From: Paenibacillus sp. HGH0039
Lineage (GTDB): Bacteria; Bacillota; Bacilli; Paenibacillales; NBRC-103111
Assembly: GCF_000411255.1 (NCBI RefSeq)
Contig: NZ_KE150412.1
Location: 1,223,817 to 1,287,816 of the forward strand
Reading direction: 5' to 3'
Length of the DNA stretch: 64,000 nucleotides
Both the position numbers and the translations under genes were made by a program. This document shows, piece by piece, positions 63,061 through 64,000 of the stretch. Below the pieces are notes generated by a model. The model did not search any database, had not been told where the DNA came from, and was given only the letters and a program-made list of their open reading frames with translations. Each line of letters starts with the position of its first letter. Positions within the stretch are counted from its first letter, which is position 1.

Positions 63061-63630
63061 TCAGTGATTCAAAAAGGGCTGGATTTCCGCCTTGCCGGCG
63101 TGCAGATTATAGAACGAATCCAGCCGCAGGTCCTTGACCAGATACAGGAGGAGGTCATCGTCCACGCGGACCATCTCTCCGGCGGCCGCCTCCCGGTTGC
63201 CCGACATGAGGCCGTTGCCGTCCGGGACGTAGCCTCTCCTGCAGTAAATCCTCTGCGCCGCCCCGTAGTCCTTGTAGAGTCCGACTCCCAGCCCGATCCG
63301 GTGAAAATCTTCGCTTGCCAGCGCCTCGAACTGCTCCAGCAGTTTGGTTCCGATTCCGCTCCGGCGGTAGTCGGGAAAAACATTCAAATCATTGATTTCG
63401 GGAATCCGCCGGTCCCGGAAATACGCATACTCCGATTCCACCTTCAAATGGCCGCAGCCGACCAGCGTCTCTTCCACGAAAGCGAGCAGGGTGACACGGG
63501 TACCCAGCACATTTTCATGAAGGCACTGATCGTAGTAGGCGACCTCCCGGTGCAGCCCGTGCTTGCGGAAAGCCTGCATCCAGATCACCTTAAGCTCCTC
63601 GCTGTCGAGCGGCTTGACTAAAATATTCAT
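63061..63630 (-). CDS. GNAT family N-acetyltransferase
   Basis: A 189-residue GNAT protein. [20 protein letters not shown] carries the acetyl-CoA loop; [20 protein letters not shown] is the C-terminal motif, and an extra approximately 45-residue tail contains [17 protein letters not shown] chose ATG 63630 ([14 protein letters not shown]) after AAAGGGTGGGG; codons up to 63705 overlap the intergenic region. Substrate unknown. Confidence 0.87.
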   Translation of the reverse strand: MNILVKPLDSEELKVIWMQAFRKHGLHREVAYYDQCLHENVLGTRVTLLAFVEETLVGCGHLKVESEYAYFRDRRIPEINDLNVFPDYRRSGIGTKLLEQFEALASEDFHRIGLGVGLYKDYGAAQRIYCRRGYVPDGNGLMSGNREAAAGEMVRVDDDLLLYLVKDLRLDSFYNLHAGKAEIQPFLNH

Positions 63631-63668
63631 GCCCCCACCCTTTCTGTATCCATTGCTGCTGTCCTCTT

Positions 63669-64000
63669 TTATTCCAGATGCTTCGTACAGTTGTATAAAC
63701 CGCAAGTCCAGTCCCGGTCATCCAGAACTAAAGTCGTGACCGATGTGTTCGTTAAATGTCCGTCGTACTCGGAATCGGGCAGCAAATGTTTCAGCATCGT
63801 CCGGATAAAGGAGCCGTGGCTGACGATCAGTATCCTTTTCCCCTTATGCCTGCTCAAAACCTCGTCCAGAAAAGAGCGGCCCCGGGTTATGACGCTTTCC
63901 GGCTTTTCTATGCCCAAGTCAAGCTCTCTCCATCCCGCACCCCACTTCGCGATACGTTCCTGCTCGGTTGTCCCCTCGATTTCTCCCCCGCCCGCTTCAC
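63669..64000 (-). CDS. Histidine phosphatase family protein (5' part outside the window)
   Basis: The C-terminal 110 codons of a histidine phosphatase/phosphoglycerate-mutase-like protein. IVSHGSFIRTMLKHLL holds the second catalytic histidine; GEIEGTTEQERIAKWGAGWR is the loop carrying the usual acidic residues, and NTSVTTLVLDDRDW the last strand. The RHG nucleophile motif would lie beyond base 64000. It precedes the GNAT gene by 38 bp and may be co-transcribed. Confidence 0.88.
   Translation of the reverse strand, partial: EAGGGEIEGTTEQERIAKWGAGWRELDLGIEKPESVITRGRSFLDEVLSRHKGKRILIVSHGSFIRTMLKHLLPDSEYDGHLTNTSVTTLVLDDRDWTCGLYNCTKHLE

Overview
The window reads as chromosome of a GC-rich, endospore-forming Firmicute of the Paenibacillaceae (Paenibacillus, Cohnella and relatives). 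The evidence is gene order plus sporulation and germination genes (gpr, spoIIP, yqxA, spoVAC/AD/AE), Bacillus-type competence genes, strong AGGAGG ribosome sites and a T-box. Almost everything lies on the minus strand; rpsT, comER, a giant repeat gene and an AraC gene are the exceptions.

1-29 kb: this is the Bacillus subtilis region running yqeG-yqeH-aroE-yqeI-nadD-yqeK-rsfS-yqeM-comER/comEA-comEB-comEC-holA-rpsT-gpr-spoIIP-yqxA-lepA-hemW-hrcA-grpE, with insertions. An argA-like acetyltransferase with an ARG-box-like site sits between hemW and hrcA. An ECF sigma/anti-sigma pair, with a promoter that looks self-recognised, sits between holA and comEC. metY sits between comEA and comEB, leuS with a leucine T-box sits between comER and yqeM, and cvfB sits between yqeM and rsfS. 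HrcA is preceded by a perfect CIRCE operator.

29-37 kb: a moxR-DUF58-transglutaminase operon is followed by a spore germination operon encoding a DUF421 protein with a DUF1657-like tail (2Duf-like), SpoVAC, SpoVAD and SpoVAE, with a sigma-G-like promoter. Next to it is an unlisted 22-residue hydrophobic peptide gene.

37.3-43 kb: an isolated plus-strand gene encodes a 1903-residue protein with an N-terminal beta domain, a DUF11-like domain and about 18 tandem carboxypeptidase-regulatory-like repeats. It has no signal peptide or wall anchor, only one cysteine, a TTG start, a sigma-K-like promoter and a near-ideal terminator. This is my best candidate for something undescribed: a mother-cell-made spore surface protein.

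43-64 kb: accessory genes. These are a CDF transporter behind a structured leader, an ABC sugar-type operon led by an amidohydrolase and lacking an ATPase, ktrB, and an SGNH hydrolase. They continue with an oxidoreductase, a VOC protein, several GNAT acetyltransferases, RidA, DUF1361, DinB-like, GrpB and Mpo1-like proteins. The end of the window holds an alkaline phosphatase, an AraC regulator, an aldo/keto reductase and a histidine phosphatase cut by the window edge. A frameshifted small gene, a 52-residue membrane protein gene and a duplicated hairpin element were found between the annotated genes. No rRNA, tRNA, insertion sequence, prophage or CRISPR array was seen.
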